A stretch of DNA of 64,000 nt from NCBI GenBank assembly GCA_964610745.1, contig CAZSYL010000006.1, positions 1 to 64,000 on the forward strand, read 5' to 3'. A program made the translations under genes and the position numbers. Below the pieces are notes generated by a model that saw only the letters and a list, made by a program, of their open reading frames with translations, was not told the DNA's origin and searched no databases. The DNA is from SHLQ01 sp964610745 (GTDB lineage: Bacteria; Actinomycetota; Acidimicrobiia; Acidimicrobiales; SHLQ01). Positions 44,327 through 52,783 of this stretch are shown here, in pieces. Position 1 is the stretch's first letter, and every line of letters begins with the position of its first letter.

Positions 44327-44973
44327 GCCTTCGGCCCGATCTGATTCCAGATCTGGCGAGCCAACTGAAGCGTCTGGCCGAGCTCTCTGCTGACGACGAC
44401 AACGCCACCGATCAACTTCCGACCACCACCCTCATTCTGGACAACGGGATGGCGGTGAGTGGCCGGATATTTGCATCGGCGGCAGAGCGGGTATTGGTCG
44501 GTCAGGACACCGGAACCACCCTCACGACCATCCTGACGAGCACGATCGTCGCGATCAGCGTTGACAACGGACCTGATACGTCGTCGCTCTTTGGCTTGAC
44601 GAACCAACGAGACGGCGCAGTACCGACGCGCCTGGACTTGAAGAGGCGCCTCAAATCAGTCGCTGACAAACTCACCTCACGAGTTGGACACGAACTCACG
44701 ATCGACATGCCTTGGGACGACCTACCCGACGGCGATGTGGCCCGTAGTGACCTCGGTGGCCTTATCGACGACTTCGAGGCAGCTGTCGAGACCATTTCCA
44801 GCGACGGCCTCGGACTCGAAGCGCTCGGGTCGATCAGCGCAGTCACATTCCAAAAGGCCGACACGGTCGGCGTCGCGGTTAGTAGCGGCACGGTTGAGGT
44901 GTCCCTCAACCCACGTTCGGACCGAATTCTCGGTCCTACCGAGTTCCTCGCCGCACTCGAATCAGCCTTGTAG
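44323..44973 (+). CDS. Unknown protein, second of a domain-sharing pair
   Basis: 216 aa from GTG 44323. The N-terminal part (about 35-85: TTLILDNGMAVSGRIFASAA, then several Thr-rich strands) looks like a small beta-barrel; family unknown. Residues about 105-216 resemble the preceding protein: PWDDLPDGD, a helix, VTFQKADTVGVAVSSGTVEV, then LAALESAL. Coupled to the previous gene by a GTGA overlap. No signal peptide or membrane segment. Physical interaction of the two products is likely but inferred. Confidence 0.65.
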   Translation: MSLRPDLIPDLASQLKRLAELSADDDNATDQLPTTTLILDNGMAVSGRIFASAAERVLVGQDTGTTLTTILTSTIVAISVDNGPDTSSLFGLTNQRDGAVPTRLDLKRRLKSVADKLTSRVGHELTIDMPWDDLPDGDVARSDLGGLIDDFEAAVETISSDGLGLEALGSISAVTFQKADTVGVAVSSGTVEVSLNPRSDRILGPTEFLAALESAL

Positions 44974-45043
44974 CAGCGGCCGAGGCTCATTATCCACCGA
45001 ACCTGTCCTAGGATGGCAGAACACGACTCACGGGAGATCTCTC

Positions 45044-45496
45044 ATGGACCGCCAGCACGCACTTGCAGCGAAGGACGCAATCCTCAACGCACCAGTTATC
45101 AGGCGTGCTGACGAGCAGGTTGACGAGACCTTCGTTCCCGCAGCACAGTCACGTCTGCTGAACGGCATTCTCGGAGCAGCGTGGGCGTTCCAACTCGTAA
45201 CTATCTTTACCTTTGTCGCCCCCACCGGACCTCGCGAGGATGTGCCTTCGTTGTTGTTCGGCTTCGCAGTCGGTCTCGATCTCGTCCTCTTTTTCTCGAT
45301 GGTGACCGTGATCGCCTTTGCTGCAAAGAACTCGAATCGCACCGCGCCGTTGTCGTTCGCAATCGCTGCCGGGACGATGGTCTTTGCCGCTCTCTGCGGA
45401 CTCGCTGGCCACCCGGCTTCGACATGGCTCACCGATGTTGCATTCGGAGCGGTCGTGGCAGCGGGCAGCGTTGCCGTGTTTGCTCGTCGCTCATAA
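45044..45496 (+). CDS. Hypothetical four-helix membrane protein
   Basis: 150 aa from ATG 45044 with GGGAG as RBS. About 40 polar residues (including NAPVIRRADEQVDETF) precede four hydrophobic segments, and the protein ends in ARRS. Family not recognised. A 29-codon ORF for a tiny membrane peptide begins 14 bp downstream and may be co-transcribed. Confidence 0.65.
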   Translation: MDRQHALAAKDAILNAPVIRRADEQVDETFVPAAQSRLLNGILGAAWAFQLVTIFTFVAPTGPREDVPSLLFGFAVGLDLVLFFSMVTVIAFAAKNSNRTAPLSFAIAAGTMVFAALCGLAGHPASTWLTDVAFGAVVAAGSVAVFARRS

Positions 45497-45510
45497 GTCG
45501 GATTCGTCCA

Positions 45511-45600
45511 GTGAGAAAGCGAACTGTCCTCATGGTGGCTCTTTTGTTGAGCACCATCGTGGGGGCCAGTCTGATCCAATTCGTATTGCTCGCCAGCTGA
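45511..45600 (+). CDS. Possible 29-residue membrane microprotein
   Basis: GTG 45511 to TGA 45600. The peptide is a basic start (VRKRT) followed by one hydrophobic helix of about 20 residues (VLMVALLLSTIVGASLIQF), the pattern of a single-pass small membrane protein. It lies 14 bp after a membrane protein gene. There is no convincing RBS, so it could be chance. Confidence 0.35.
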   Translation: MRKRTVLMVALLLSTIVGASLIQFVLLAS

Positions 45601-45626
45601 CCCGGTCGTAGAGCGCGCAGTCGCGA

Positions 45627-46181
45627 CTAGTGCGCTGGTGCTTCACGTCGGTCACTGCTGGCTTCGATGTCGACCGACGGATCTTGTTGAGCGAGCGGGT
45701 CATCATCAGCGCTCACGTGCGGCCTGGTGACCAGTTCGATCACGAACAAGCCAACAACCAGACCAAGACAAATTCCACCGACGTTGGCCAGGACATCGTT
45801 GAGGTCGAAATTGCGTCCGCCGACAAACAATTGCCGGTATTCGTCCGCTGCACCGACGGCGAAGACGACGAACGCCGCGCCAACAGCGCGGACCCGCTCA
45901 CGAAGAAGCAGTGAAATCCCAAAGACGATGGCCCCGTAGACGACGAAGTGGCCAATCTTGTCACCGTGGGGAAACGCTTGAAGTAGGAATCGAACCGGAC
46001 CGAAGCTGCGACCCCCAAAGCCGGTACCCCAGATGAGAAGTGCCGACGCGACGACGAGAATTACCTGGCCTGACCGCTTGGAGGCGCCACCGATGGCGTG
46101 GGAGTACTTGGTCACCGCCGAGGTATCGGACCATTTTGCACGTACCTCAAGCACATCTGGGTAAGACTTCGCTCCGGGCAC
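45627..46181 (-). CDS. VanZ-like family membrane protein
   Basis: About 184 aa from GTG 46181; the frame is open into the sigma-factor gene, but an internal start just after that gene's stop is more natural. Several hydrophobic helices and the VanZ-like pattern HGDKIGHFVVYGAIVFG, then DEYRQLF and GRNFDLNDVLANVGG. VanZ proteins are small membrane proteins of mostly unknown function, one of which confers teicoplanin resistance. It follows the tethered sigma factor on the same strand and may be co-transcribed. Confidence 0.75.
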   Translation of the reverse strand: MPGAKSYPDVLEVRAKWSDTSAVTKYSHAIGGASKRSGQVILVVASALLIWGTGFGGRSFGPVRFLLQAFPHGDKIGHFVVYGAIVFGISLLLRERVRAVGAAFVVFAVGAADEYRQLFVGGRNFDLNDVLANVGGICLGLVVGLFVIELVTRPHVSADDDPLAQQDPSVDIEASSDRREAPAH

Positions 46182-46215
46182 AGCACGACAACAACCAAAG
46201 CTCGAATGACGACCG

Positions 46216-47898
46216 CTAGCCGAGCGTGATACCTCCAATCGGGCAGGCCGTGGCCTCCACCATGAGCGCTTCAGTCGTCGAAGCGCCCCCATCGTCGGTG
46301 ACGACAATTGTCGCAATCTTGGTTCCGGGACTTACCCAGAGGCCAATGCGTCCGGCCCAGACCGGAGCGCCCGCCGTCGGCGTGAGCGCGGTCGTGGTGG
46401 TTGTCCCAACACCAGAATCCCACTCCACCACCACCGATACGACCTCACCGTCGGGATCGATCGCTTCGACGAGGACGCTCACAAAGTCACCTTGACAGGT
46501 CCCGGCGAAGACCTCGACCGTGGCAGATCGAGGCGCCACCTGCACGATGATCGGAGCTTGGTTCACCGGTGGTGGGTCGGTGGGGTCAGGTGGATCGACC
46601 GGCGGGTCGGTGGGGCCGGGTGGGTCGACCGGTGGATCGGTGACTACAGGAGCGGTCGTGGTAGTGGTGGTCGTTGTTGTTTCAGTCGTCGTTGTTGTTT
46701 CAGTCGTCGTCGTGGGTGCAAAGGTGCTCGTGCTCGTGGTCTCTGGCGGCACGACGGTCACCGTGGTCGGGGCGCTCTCCACCGGAGCGAATGGCAGATC
46801 ACTCGTCGGAGCGACATCCGCGGGAGTCACGGTGTCTGGGGTGTCCAATGCAGTTGCGATTTCGGCAGATGCCACGGAGTCGACGGTGTTTGGGTTGCCC
46901 GCAATGGCCCACAACCCGAACGCGACGACCAACGCAATAGCTACGAGCGCTATGCCAGCACGCGCCAAGACCCCGCCCCGACGCGACCGTTCCGCAATTG
47001 GCTCCGGGAAACCATCGCCATTCCAGTTCCACGCCCGAGTTTCCAAATCTGAGCTGGAGCCCGAAGTGATACCACTCGAGCTGTCGGTGGGCGGGTTCGC
47101 TCCGCCAGCGCCCAGTTCTGTGCTCATCTTCTCGATCGTTGCACCACGCAGGCCCGCTGGAACAGCAAGAACCGGAACCACTCCGAATGACACGCCCGAC
47201 GCCAACGCCACGGTCTGTGTTTCTTCGCAAACCTCACACGATTTCACATGCCGGGTTACTTTCGACCGGATATCCAGCGTGAACGTTCCATCCCAATCGG
47301 CAAGCAACTCGTCGAGCTCAGAACACTCCTCACGACCCATCCGTGCCACCAGCAGACTTCCGAGCGACGCCGCTATCCGATCCTTGGCGCGCGACAACAG
47401 AACGTAAGCATGGCTTTCCTTTACTCCCAGCGCGTCGCCCAGTTCGATGCCGACGAGTCCATGACGAACATGCAGCTCGAGCACCTCCTGATCACGCACA
47501 GACAAGCCGTTAGATGCATCCCACAGCTGTGCAGCTGCATCGGCCCGAAGAAGATCGGCATCAGGAGCGTCTTCATTCGACTCAACGAGATCCATCCCGT
47601 CACCACCCACAGCCTTGGCCGCCGCCTTGCCACTGACGACGATCTGGTTGCGCGCAATGGCAAATAGCCACGACCGCAACTTCGCCGGCTCGCGCAACTG
47701 CGCCAAGCGAGTCGACGCCCGCACAAAAGTGTCCTGCATTGCATCGGCCGCATCGGCATCGTTTCGAAGCCGAGATCGACAAAAACTGTATATATGGTCC
47801 GCGTACCGGTCGTAGATCTCCGCCACGGCAGATTGCTCGCCAGCCAAAGCACGCCGCACCAGCTCCGCGTCGTCCGCGGACGTCATCAAGTTGTTCAT
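46216..47898 (-). CDS. Membrane-tethered ECF sigma factor with cis anti-sigma zinc finger and extracellular domain
   Basis: 560 aa from ATG 47898 (GAAGAGAAGAGCGGGA upstream; ATG 47943 possible). Order: sigma region 2 (about 16-80, IYDRYADHIYSFC, MQDTFVRA), region 4 (about 128-180, LSVRDQEVLELHVRHGLVG), ZAS-like zinc finger with C192, H217, C221 and C224 (RHVKSCEVCEE), transmembrane helix about 310-334, Thr/Pro-rich linker about 385-445, and an Ig/PKD-like outer domain (about 446-560) with two Cys. Sigma, inhibitor and sensor are thus one chain. It probably activates on an envelope signal, perhaps by cleavage. Confidence 0.85.
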   Translation of the reverse strand: MNNLMTSADDAELVRRALAGEQSAVAEIYDRYADHIYSFCRSRLRNDADAADAMQDTFVRASTRLAQLREPAKLRSWLFAIARNQIVVSGKAAAKAVGGDGMDLVESNEDAPDADLLRADAAAQLWDASNGLSVRDQEVLELHVRHGLVGIELGDALGVKESHAYVLLSRAKDRIAASLGSLLVARMGREECSELDELLADWDGTFTLDIRSKVTRHVKSCEVCEETQTVALASGVSFGVVPVLAVPAGLRGATIEKMSTELGAGGANPPTDSSSGITSGSSSDLETRAWNWNGDGFPEPIAERSRRGGVLARAGIALVAIALVVAFGLWAIAGNPNTVDSVASAEIATALDTPDTVTPADVAPTSDLPFAPVESAPTTVTVVPPETTSTSTFAPTTTTETTTTTETTTTTTTTTAPVVTDPPVDPPGPTDPPVDPPDPTDPPPVNQAPIIVQVAPRSATVEVFAGTCQGDFVSVLVEAIDPDGEVVSVVVEWDSGVGTTTTTALTPTAGAPVWAGRIGLWVSPGTKIATIVVTDDGGASTTEALMVEATACPIGGITLG

Positions 47899-47950
47899 TC
47901 CCGCTCTTCTCTTCGTTTCCATTGTGGACAATGTGGAGGACATCGCAAAC

Positions 47951-48009
47951 CCGTGACCGCAGTGACGCGCCGCTGGGGCGACCGGATTGGTCGCCCCAGT
48001 GGGTCACGG
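47951..48009 (-). terminator. Nested hairpins downstream of the secreted protein gene
   Basis: CTGGGGCGACC (47973-47983) and GGTCGCCCCAG (47989-47999) are perfect 11-bp arms with a 5-base loop. CCGTGACC (47951-47958) and GGTCACGG (48002-48009) form an outer pair. It lies 31 bp past the secreted protein stop and upstream of the sigma gene, so it should end that transcript. Confidence 0.7.
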
Positions 48010-48039
48010 TGTCGTTGTTTTGCAACCCCTGCTGAAGGA

Positions 48040-49101
48040 TCATGCCGCAACGACCTGGTCCCGGCGGCTGGCGTAAGCAACAGCTGCTGCAAGGAGTAGC
48101 AAGAGGAGGCTGAACCCGCCGACGGCCATCTTGTTAACCGACAACCCAGAACCGCTCTGGTCGTTCTGGTCGAGGCTCACCGCAATCGACTCATCCTCAT
48201 CTTCAGCGCCCTCGGCATCGCCGGCATCGGTTTCTGAGCCATCGACTTCTGAGTCATCGATTGCGAGGGGCTGATCGCCCGTCGTCTCATCGACCGGAAC
48301 CGCAGTGTCCGGAACCTCATCGACCGGGACCGCAGTATCCGGAGTGGTCGGGGTCGGCACCGGGGTGCTGCTCGATGGAGTTGGGGTTTCAGGCGTTGCG
48401 GGACCGGCGGGAGGAGTGACCTCTTCAGCTGGCTCCTCTGCGCACTCAAAGGTGAACGACTCGGTGCCAAGGTCGACACCGTCAGACTTGACCGTGAAGT
48501 CAACCGTTTCGCCAGGGTCGACGGCAAGAAGCCAGTCGATCGAAGTGTGCGCAGCGACCTGTTGAGGTACGTATGGCACAGCTCCGTAGCTCACACCCAT
48601 GCTGGCGACGTCATCACCGTTGTTGATCAAACGAGCGTGAGCCTGGCCGCTTTCACATCCGGTGAGCAGCTGATAGCTGGGGTCGGGGAGCAGGCAGTCA
48701 CGAGTAATGTCTTCGTCCAGTATTGCTGTCGTGCCATTGAGGATCTCTACCGCTGCGGATTGATTCTCGGCGAGCGAGAAATCGACAGCGTATGTCGCAC
48801 CTGGCCCGGTGTTGTCCGAGCCAATGATGCTGCCATCGACACTGATCGTGATCGACTGAAAGTTGCCCGTTGGGTTGTCGACCCGAGCCGTTGCCGCCTC
48901 GGCCGTACAGCTGACCTCGACTGAGCCGGACGGTGTGAGCGGCACGGCGATGATGCCATCGATATCGAACGGTGGCTCCGGATCTGGTTCGAACCCGGGG
49001 TTTTCGAACCCGTCGATTGCCCCGACGGGACTCGCCGCAAGTGCGAACACTGCGGACACCATTGCGATGGCGATGAGGAACTTCTTCGTGAAACCAAACA
49101 T
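48040..49101 (-). CDS. Secreted cell-surface protein with C-terminal membrane anchor
   Basis: 353 aa from ATG 49101 with GGAGAAG. Clear signal peptide (FLIAIAMVSAVFALAASPVGA). Residues about 50-225 are two Cys-containing beta-rich segments of unknown family, and about 225-310 are Pro/Thr/Ser then Asp/Glu-rich. It ends with a hydrophobic helix and the basic tail YASRRDQ, a type of anchor resembling sortase substrates but with no clear LPxTG. The neighbouring sigma factor has an extracellular domain, so control by it is possible. Confidence 0.7.
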   Translation of the reverse strand: MFGFTKKFLIAIAMVSAVFALAASPVGAIDGFENPGFEPDPEPPFDIDGIIAVPLTPSGSVEVSCTAEAATARVDNPTGNFQSITISVDGSIIGSDNTGPGATYAVDFSLAENQSAAVEILNGTTAILDEDITRDCLLPDPSYQLLTGCESGQAHARLINNGDDVASMGVSYGAVPYVPQQVAAHTSIDWLLAVDPGETVDFTVKSDGVDLGTESFTFECAEEPAEEVTPPAGPATPETPTPSSSTPVPTPTTPDTAVPVDEVPDTAVPVDETTGDQPLAIDDSEVDGSETDAGDAEGAEDEDESIAVSLDQNDQSGSGLSVNKMAVGGFSLLLLLLAAAVAYASRRDQVVAA

Positions 49102-49181
49102 GTCTTCTTCTCCGTATCTCGTGCTACTTGCACGTTGTTGACACAGAGGAGATGTCCGACAGCGCCGATCCTTACACCCCG

Positions 49182-49199
49182 TCTCAGAAATTTCTGAGA
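49182..49199. promoter_or_regulatory. Perfect 18-bp palindrome
   Basis: TCTCAGAAATTTCTGAGA reads identically on both strands, followed by an AT-rich TTTATTTTTA tract. It lies in the 184-bp region upstream of the secreted protein gene and downstream of the FAH-family gene. It could be an operator, or a terminator for + strand transcripts. The 12-mer TCTCAGAAATTT recurs at 59811-59822. Confidence 0.45.
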
Positions 49200-49285
49200 T
49201 TTATTTTTACGGCCACTGTTTGGACGTGCCCTGACCAGGAAACCACGTTCGAACGAGTCCGTTTATCAGGCTTGGTCGAGCGACG

Positions 49286-50122
49286 TCATCGCTGAAGAAC
49301 GCATCGATTTCGAATCTCACCGATGCCTTCGATCGTGATAACCAGCTCGTCGCCATCGGCGAGCCATTCCGGTGGGGTGCGTGCTGCTCCGACGCCTCCG
49401 GGAGTGCCAGTGGCGATGAGGTCGCCGGGCAACAACGTGATCGCTTTTGAAATCTCGGAGACGAGACCGACGACGTCAAACACCAATTGATCGGTGTTTG
49501 AAGCTTGCTTGACCACGCCGTTGACGGCTGCCGAAATAGCCAGACCGCTCCCATTGCCGAGCTCATCGGTCGTGGTCATGACCGGACCGAGGGCCGAGGC
49601 CTTCTCGAACGTCTTACCCATGAGGTACTGCGTTGTTCGTTTTTGCCAGTCCCGCACCGAAAAGTCGTTGAACACGGTGTACCCCGCGACATGGTCGATC
49701 GCGTCGTCGACGGAAATGTCGCGCCCAGATGTACCGATGACAACGCACAGTTCAGCTTCGGCGTCATTATTCACTGACACATCGGCGCGTGGTAGCTGCA
49801 GATCATCGTTTGCGCCGATCAGCGAACCGCTGTATTTCGCGAAGCAGGTCGGAAACTCTGGCGTCTCGGCCTTCATTTCGGCGATGTGGTCGGCGTAGTT
49901 CAGACCCACACAGATAATTTTGTCCGGGTTGGTCACAAGAGGAGCCCAGTCGGCGGTCGCACGTTCGACTCGTTCGCCGTTCAAATGCTCGACATCGCTC
50001 GGCGTAGCGGTGACAAGAAGCTGACCTACATCATCAGCGTCGAGCAGGACGAGCTCGTCGCCATCTACCCGGACTGCTCGCGTGCTGTCGCTGCCGTCGA
50101 TTCGAATCGTTCCAAGTTGCAT
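49286..50122 (-). CDS. Fumarylacetoacetate hydrolase family protein
   Basis: 278 aa. N-terminal small domain, then the FAH core: PDKIICVGLNYADHIAEM, the metal ligands in DAEAELCVVIG, GYTVFNDFSVRDWQ and the C-terminal LLPGDLIATGTPGGVG. Members cleave or decarboxylate beta-diketo acids with a divalent metal in catabolism of aromatics or sugars; the substrate here is unknown. Its start lies inside the end of the upstream membrane protein gene (58-bp overlap), which suggests coupled translation. Confidence 0.88.
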   Translation of the reverse strand: MQLGTIRIDGSDSTRAVRVDGDELVLLDADDVGQLLVTATPSDVEHLNGERVERATADWAPLVTNPDKIICVGLNYADHIAEMKAETPEFPTCFAKYSGSLIGANDDLQLPRADVSVNNDAEAELCVVIGTSGRDISVDDAIDHVAGYTVFNDFSVRDWQKRTTQYLMGKTFEKASALGPVMTTTDELGNGSGLAISAAVNGVVKQASNTDQLVFDVVGLVSEISKAITLLPGDLIATGTPGGVGAARTPPEWLADGDELVITIEGIGEIRNRCVLQR

Positions 50123-50934
50123 GACGCCACCTTATTACCAGGTGGGCAGAGCAGGAGGGGAACGAACGCCACGCCGAAGAGCGGCCAATGGAAGACGACA
50201 AACATCGTTACCGCAATCACGACATGCATCACCCACGCCGAAATAGACCAGATCCACGCAGCGCGCCGACTGAGCAGCGCAAGTGGGGCGCCGAGCTCGA
50301 TCAAAAGAACGGCAACGGCGAGAGGAATGGACGCCCAGCGCAGGTCGAGCAGCCATTCAGCAACCGGTGAGGGAGTGCCCCCGAGGACCTCGAAGCGAGT
50401 AGCGGAGAAGGCGATCTGTCGTTCGAGTGCGCCTTCGGCGATCCAGTCGATTCCGCCAATGCGAAGCTTTGCAATTCCAGCCAGTACATAGGTGACGATC
50501 GTGATCAACGATGCGAGCCGCATCCCCCAACCAGCGCGTATGGCGTTGAACCGCGTGCCCGCCGCCCCGAGGACGAGAAGGTGAAGAGCCGGAAGAATGT
50601 CAAACCAGAGAATCTGTCCTCCCGACGAACGGTGCGTGAACAGGACCAGAGCTGCAATCGCTCCCAACGGGGTCACTGTGCGCAGAAATTGCAGCGGCCG
50701 TAGCAAACCAGCAGCCCCGACGAGAGCGACTGCCCAAAGTGCCCACAGCGCAGACTGCGAAAAGGCTCCACCTCGCCAAAAGAGGACACCCACCGGCCTC
50801 CATGACCCGACCGAAGAGGTCAACACCGGCGCTCGAACAAGCAGGTAAAGCGCCAACACCGCACCGGACCACTCACGCCAGCGGATGAAGTCGCGCTCGG
50901 CCGCTGGCGGGGTCAGCCAACCAACCGCGGTCAT
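50065..50934 (-). CDS. HTTM-like (vitamin K-dependent carboxylase-related) membrane protein
   Basis: About 289 aa from ATG 50934, which overlaps the upstream stop as ATGA; ATG 50946 is also open. Seven to eight hydrophobic segments with RWREWSGAVLALYLLVRAP near the start and YVLAGIAKLRIGGIDWIAEGAL in the middle, resembling HTTM-domain proteins. Function unknown. It lies between a small single-pass protein (upstream) and the FAH-family gene (downstream), with overlaps at both ends. Confidence 0.65.
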   Translation of the reverse strand: MTAVGWLTPPAAERDFIRWREWSGAVLALYLLVRAPVLTSSVGSWRPVGVLFWRGGAFSQSALWALWAVALVGAAGLLRPLQFLRTVTPLGAIAALVLFTHRSSGGQILWFDILPALHLLVLGAAGTRFNAIRAGWGMRLASLITIVTYVLAGIAKLRIGGIDWIAEGALERQIAFSATRFEVLGGTPSPVAEWLLDLRWASIPLAVAVLLIELGAPLALLSRRAAWIWSISAWVMHVVIAVTMFVVFHWPLFGVAFVPLLLCPPGNKVASCNLERFESTAATAREQSG

Positions 50935-51365
50935 TGCACGTTGCATCGTTCCAAGACCTCTAGGTTGACGAGCCCCGCGCCTGAATCAGGTTCGTCGAGG
51001 TCGCGCACGACCGAAATGACCTCGACGGAATCGGCTTCCCCGACAACACGTGTTGCGATGTCGGAACAGAGCTCTCGAAGCTCACCATTGCTGACCGCAT
51101 CGGCGAGCACCCGCTCGGCGACGAGCGGGTCATCGGTCTGCGCAATTTGTTCGATCGACAGATCGATCGCCGCCCCCTCGGCATCGAATGCTCGCGCGGT
51201 CACAAACTCAGCGAGCGGTTCTCGCGCCGCTGCAAACATGGGCTGAGTCGAGAGCGGGAAGTCGTCAGACCTCGTGATCACCGGCAAGAACAACAACCCA
51301 ATGACGGCAATAGACGCGGTGGCCAACGCTGCCCGACCCCATTGTCCTATGCCAGCCGCTTCCAT
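50931..51365 (-). CDS. Single-pass membrane hypothetical protein, partner of the HTTM-like gene
   Basis: 144 aa. One N-terminal hydrophobic helix (about 11-31, AALATASIAVIGLLFLPVI), then an extracytoplasmic soluble domain containing PMFAA and ending in a Cys near the C-terminus. Such small proteins often sit next to HTTM genes, and the stop overlaps the HTTM start by 4 bp. No function assigned. Confidence 0.65.
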   Translation of the reverse strand: MEAAGIGQWGRAALATASIAVIGLLFLPVITRSDDFPLSTQPMFAAAREPLAEFVTARAFDAEGAAIDLSIEQIAQTDDPLVAERVLADAVSNGELRELCSDIATRVVGEADSVEVISVVRDLDEPDSGAGLVNLEVLERCNVQ

Positions 51366-51406
51366 GACCCAACTGTATGCTTCATGCGGCTAAGGAAGGA
51401 CTCGCA

Positions 51407-52783
51407 ATGACTCAGACCGCTGATCTACTCATCGCGAATGCGGGTTTGATCGCCACAGTCGACGATGAACGCCGCGAAATCGCCGGCGGTTGGGTGGCCT
51501 GTACCGACGGTCTAATCACCGCGATCGGAACGTCCGCCGACGCTACGCCAGAGGCCACGAACACGATCGACGCAACGGATCAGCTCGTTACGCCCGGCCT
51601 GATCAACGCCCATCACCATCTGTTCCAGAATCTGACGCGGGCGTTCAAGCCAATGACCGACAAGCCGTTGTTCGGCTGGCTGCAGGCGTTGTATCCAATA
51701 TGGACCGCCAACATCGACGAAGAATCCGAATACCTCGCTGCCTGGGTAGGTCTCGGCGAACTCGCACTCTCGGGCTGCACCACTTCGACCGATCACCACT
51801 ACCTGCATCCCGTCCGCGCCGGTGATCTCCTCGGCGCCGAAATACGCGCCGCGCAAGATCTCGGCATGCGCTTCCACCCAACGTATGGATCGATGAGCCT
51901 GTCGGTCAAAGACGGTGGCCTGCCACCCGACGACGCGGTGCTGCCCGAGGAGGACATCCTCGCAAACTCAAAGATGAACGTCGAGCGCTGGCACGACCCC
52001 AGCCATGGTTCGATGATCCAGATCGCTCTCGCGCCGACGAGTCCGTTCACGGTGACGCCCGATTTGATGCGTCGCACCGCTGAGCTTGCCGAATCGCTCG
52101 ACGTTCGTCTCCACACCCATCTTGCTGAGAACGCCGAAGATGACGAGTTCGCAATTGCGACGTTCGGGATGCGGCCGGTCGATCTATATGAAGACGTCGG
52201 TTGGATGACCGATCGGACGTGGGGCGCTCACGTGGTACGCCCGAACCCAGAAGAAGTCGACCGCCTCGGCGCTGCCGGTGTCGGTATTGCTCACTGTCCA
52301 AGTTCAAACATGATCCTCAGCTCGGGGATTGCTCCATCGGTCGACCTGCGGCGCGCAGGCTGTCACGTGGGGCTCGGCTGTGACGGGTCATCTTCGGCTG
52401 ACAGTGCATCGATCTGGCAAGAAGCTCGTCTGGCGATGTTGCAAGGCAAGTTGAAGTCCGGAGCCGATGCTATGACTGCGCGCACGGCCCTCGAGATGGC
52501 GACCCGGGGCGGGGCGGGTTGTTTGGGTCGCGTTGGTGAGCTCGGTGAGATTTCCATCGGCGCAGTGGCCGATCTCGCTGTGTGGAAACTCGACGGACCG
52601 ATCTTTGCTGGCGTCGTGGACGACCTGATCGAGGGTTGGCTGCGTACCGGCCCCCATCAGGCTTGGCATACGATCGTGGCGGGCAGAGCCGTCGTCGAAA
52701 GCGGAGCACTCGTCAGCGACGATCTTGAAGAGAACCTCAAGGGTCACGCCAAGGCCGCGCGACGCTTTCGACTTCCGCTCTAG
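51407..52783 (+). CDS. 8-oxoguanine deaminase-like amidohydrolase
   Basis: 458 aa from ATG 51407 with AAGGAAGGA. Amidohydrolase-superfamily metal site: NAHHHLFQNLTRA (H69, H71), HTHLAEN, and GLGCDGSSSAD for the Asp. The segment DKPLFGWLQALYPIW and general layout follow 8-oxoguanine deaminases and the related hydroxyatrazine hydrolases; guanine deaminase is less likely. It would remove the amino group from 8-oxoguanine to give urate, in salvage of oxidised purines. It is convergent with the phosphosugar mutase (4-bp overlap of stops). Confidence 0.75.
   Translation: MTQTADLLIANAGLIATVDDERREIAGGWVACTDGLITAIGTSADATPEATNTIDATDQLVTPGLINAHHHLFQNLTRAFKPMTDKPLFGWLQALYPIWTANIDEESEYLAAWVGLGELALSGCTTSTDHHYLHPVRAGDLLGAEIRAAQDLGMRFHPTYGSMSLSVKDGGLPPDDAVLPEEDILANSKMNVERWHDPSHGSMIQIALAPTSPFTVTPDLMRRTAELAESLDVRLHTHLAENAEDDEFAIATFGMRPVDLYEDVGWMTDRTWGAHVVRPNPEEVDRLGAAGVGIAHCPSSNMILSSGIAPSVDLRRAGCHVGLGCDGSSSADSASIWQEARLAMLQGKLKSGADAMTARTALEMATRGGAGCLGRVGELGEISIGAVADLAVWKLDGPIFAGVVDDLIEGWLRTGPHQAWHTIVAGRAVVESGALVSDDLEENLKGHAKAARRFRLPL

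Noticed and set aside
46520..47407. 295-codon Val/Thr-rich open frame on the + strand
   Set aside because: It is the mirror of the Thr/Pro-rich linker in the sigma factor gene; low-complexity coding DNA leaves the opposite strand open.
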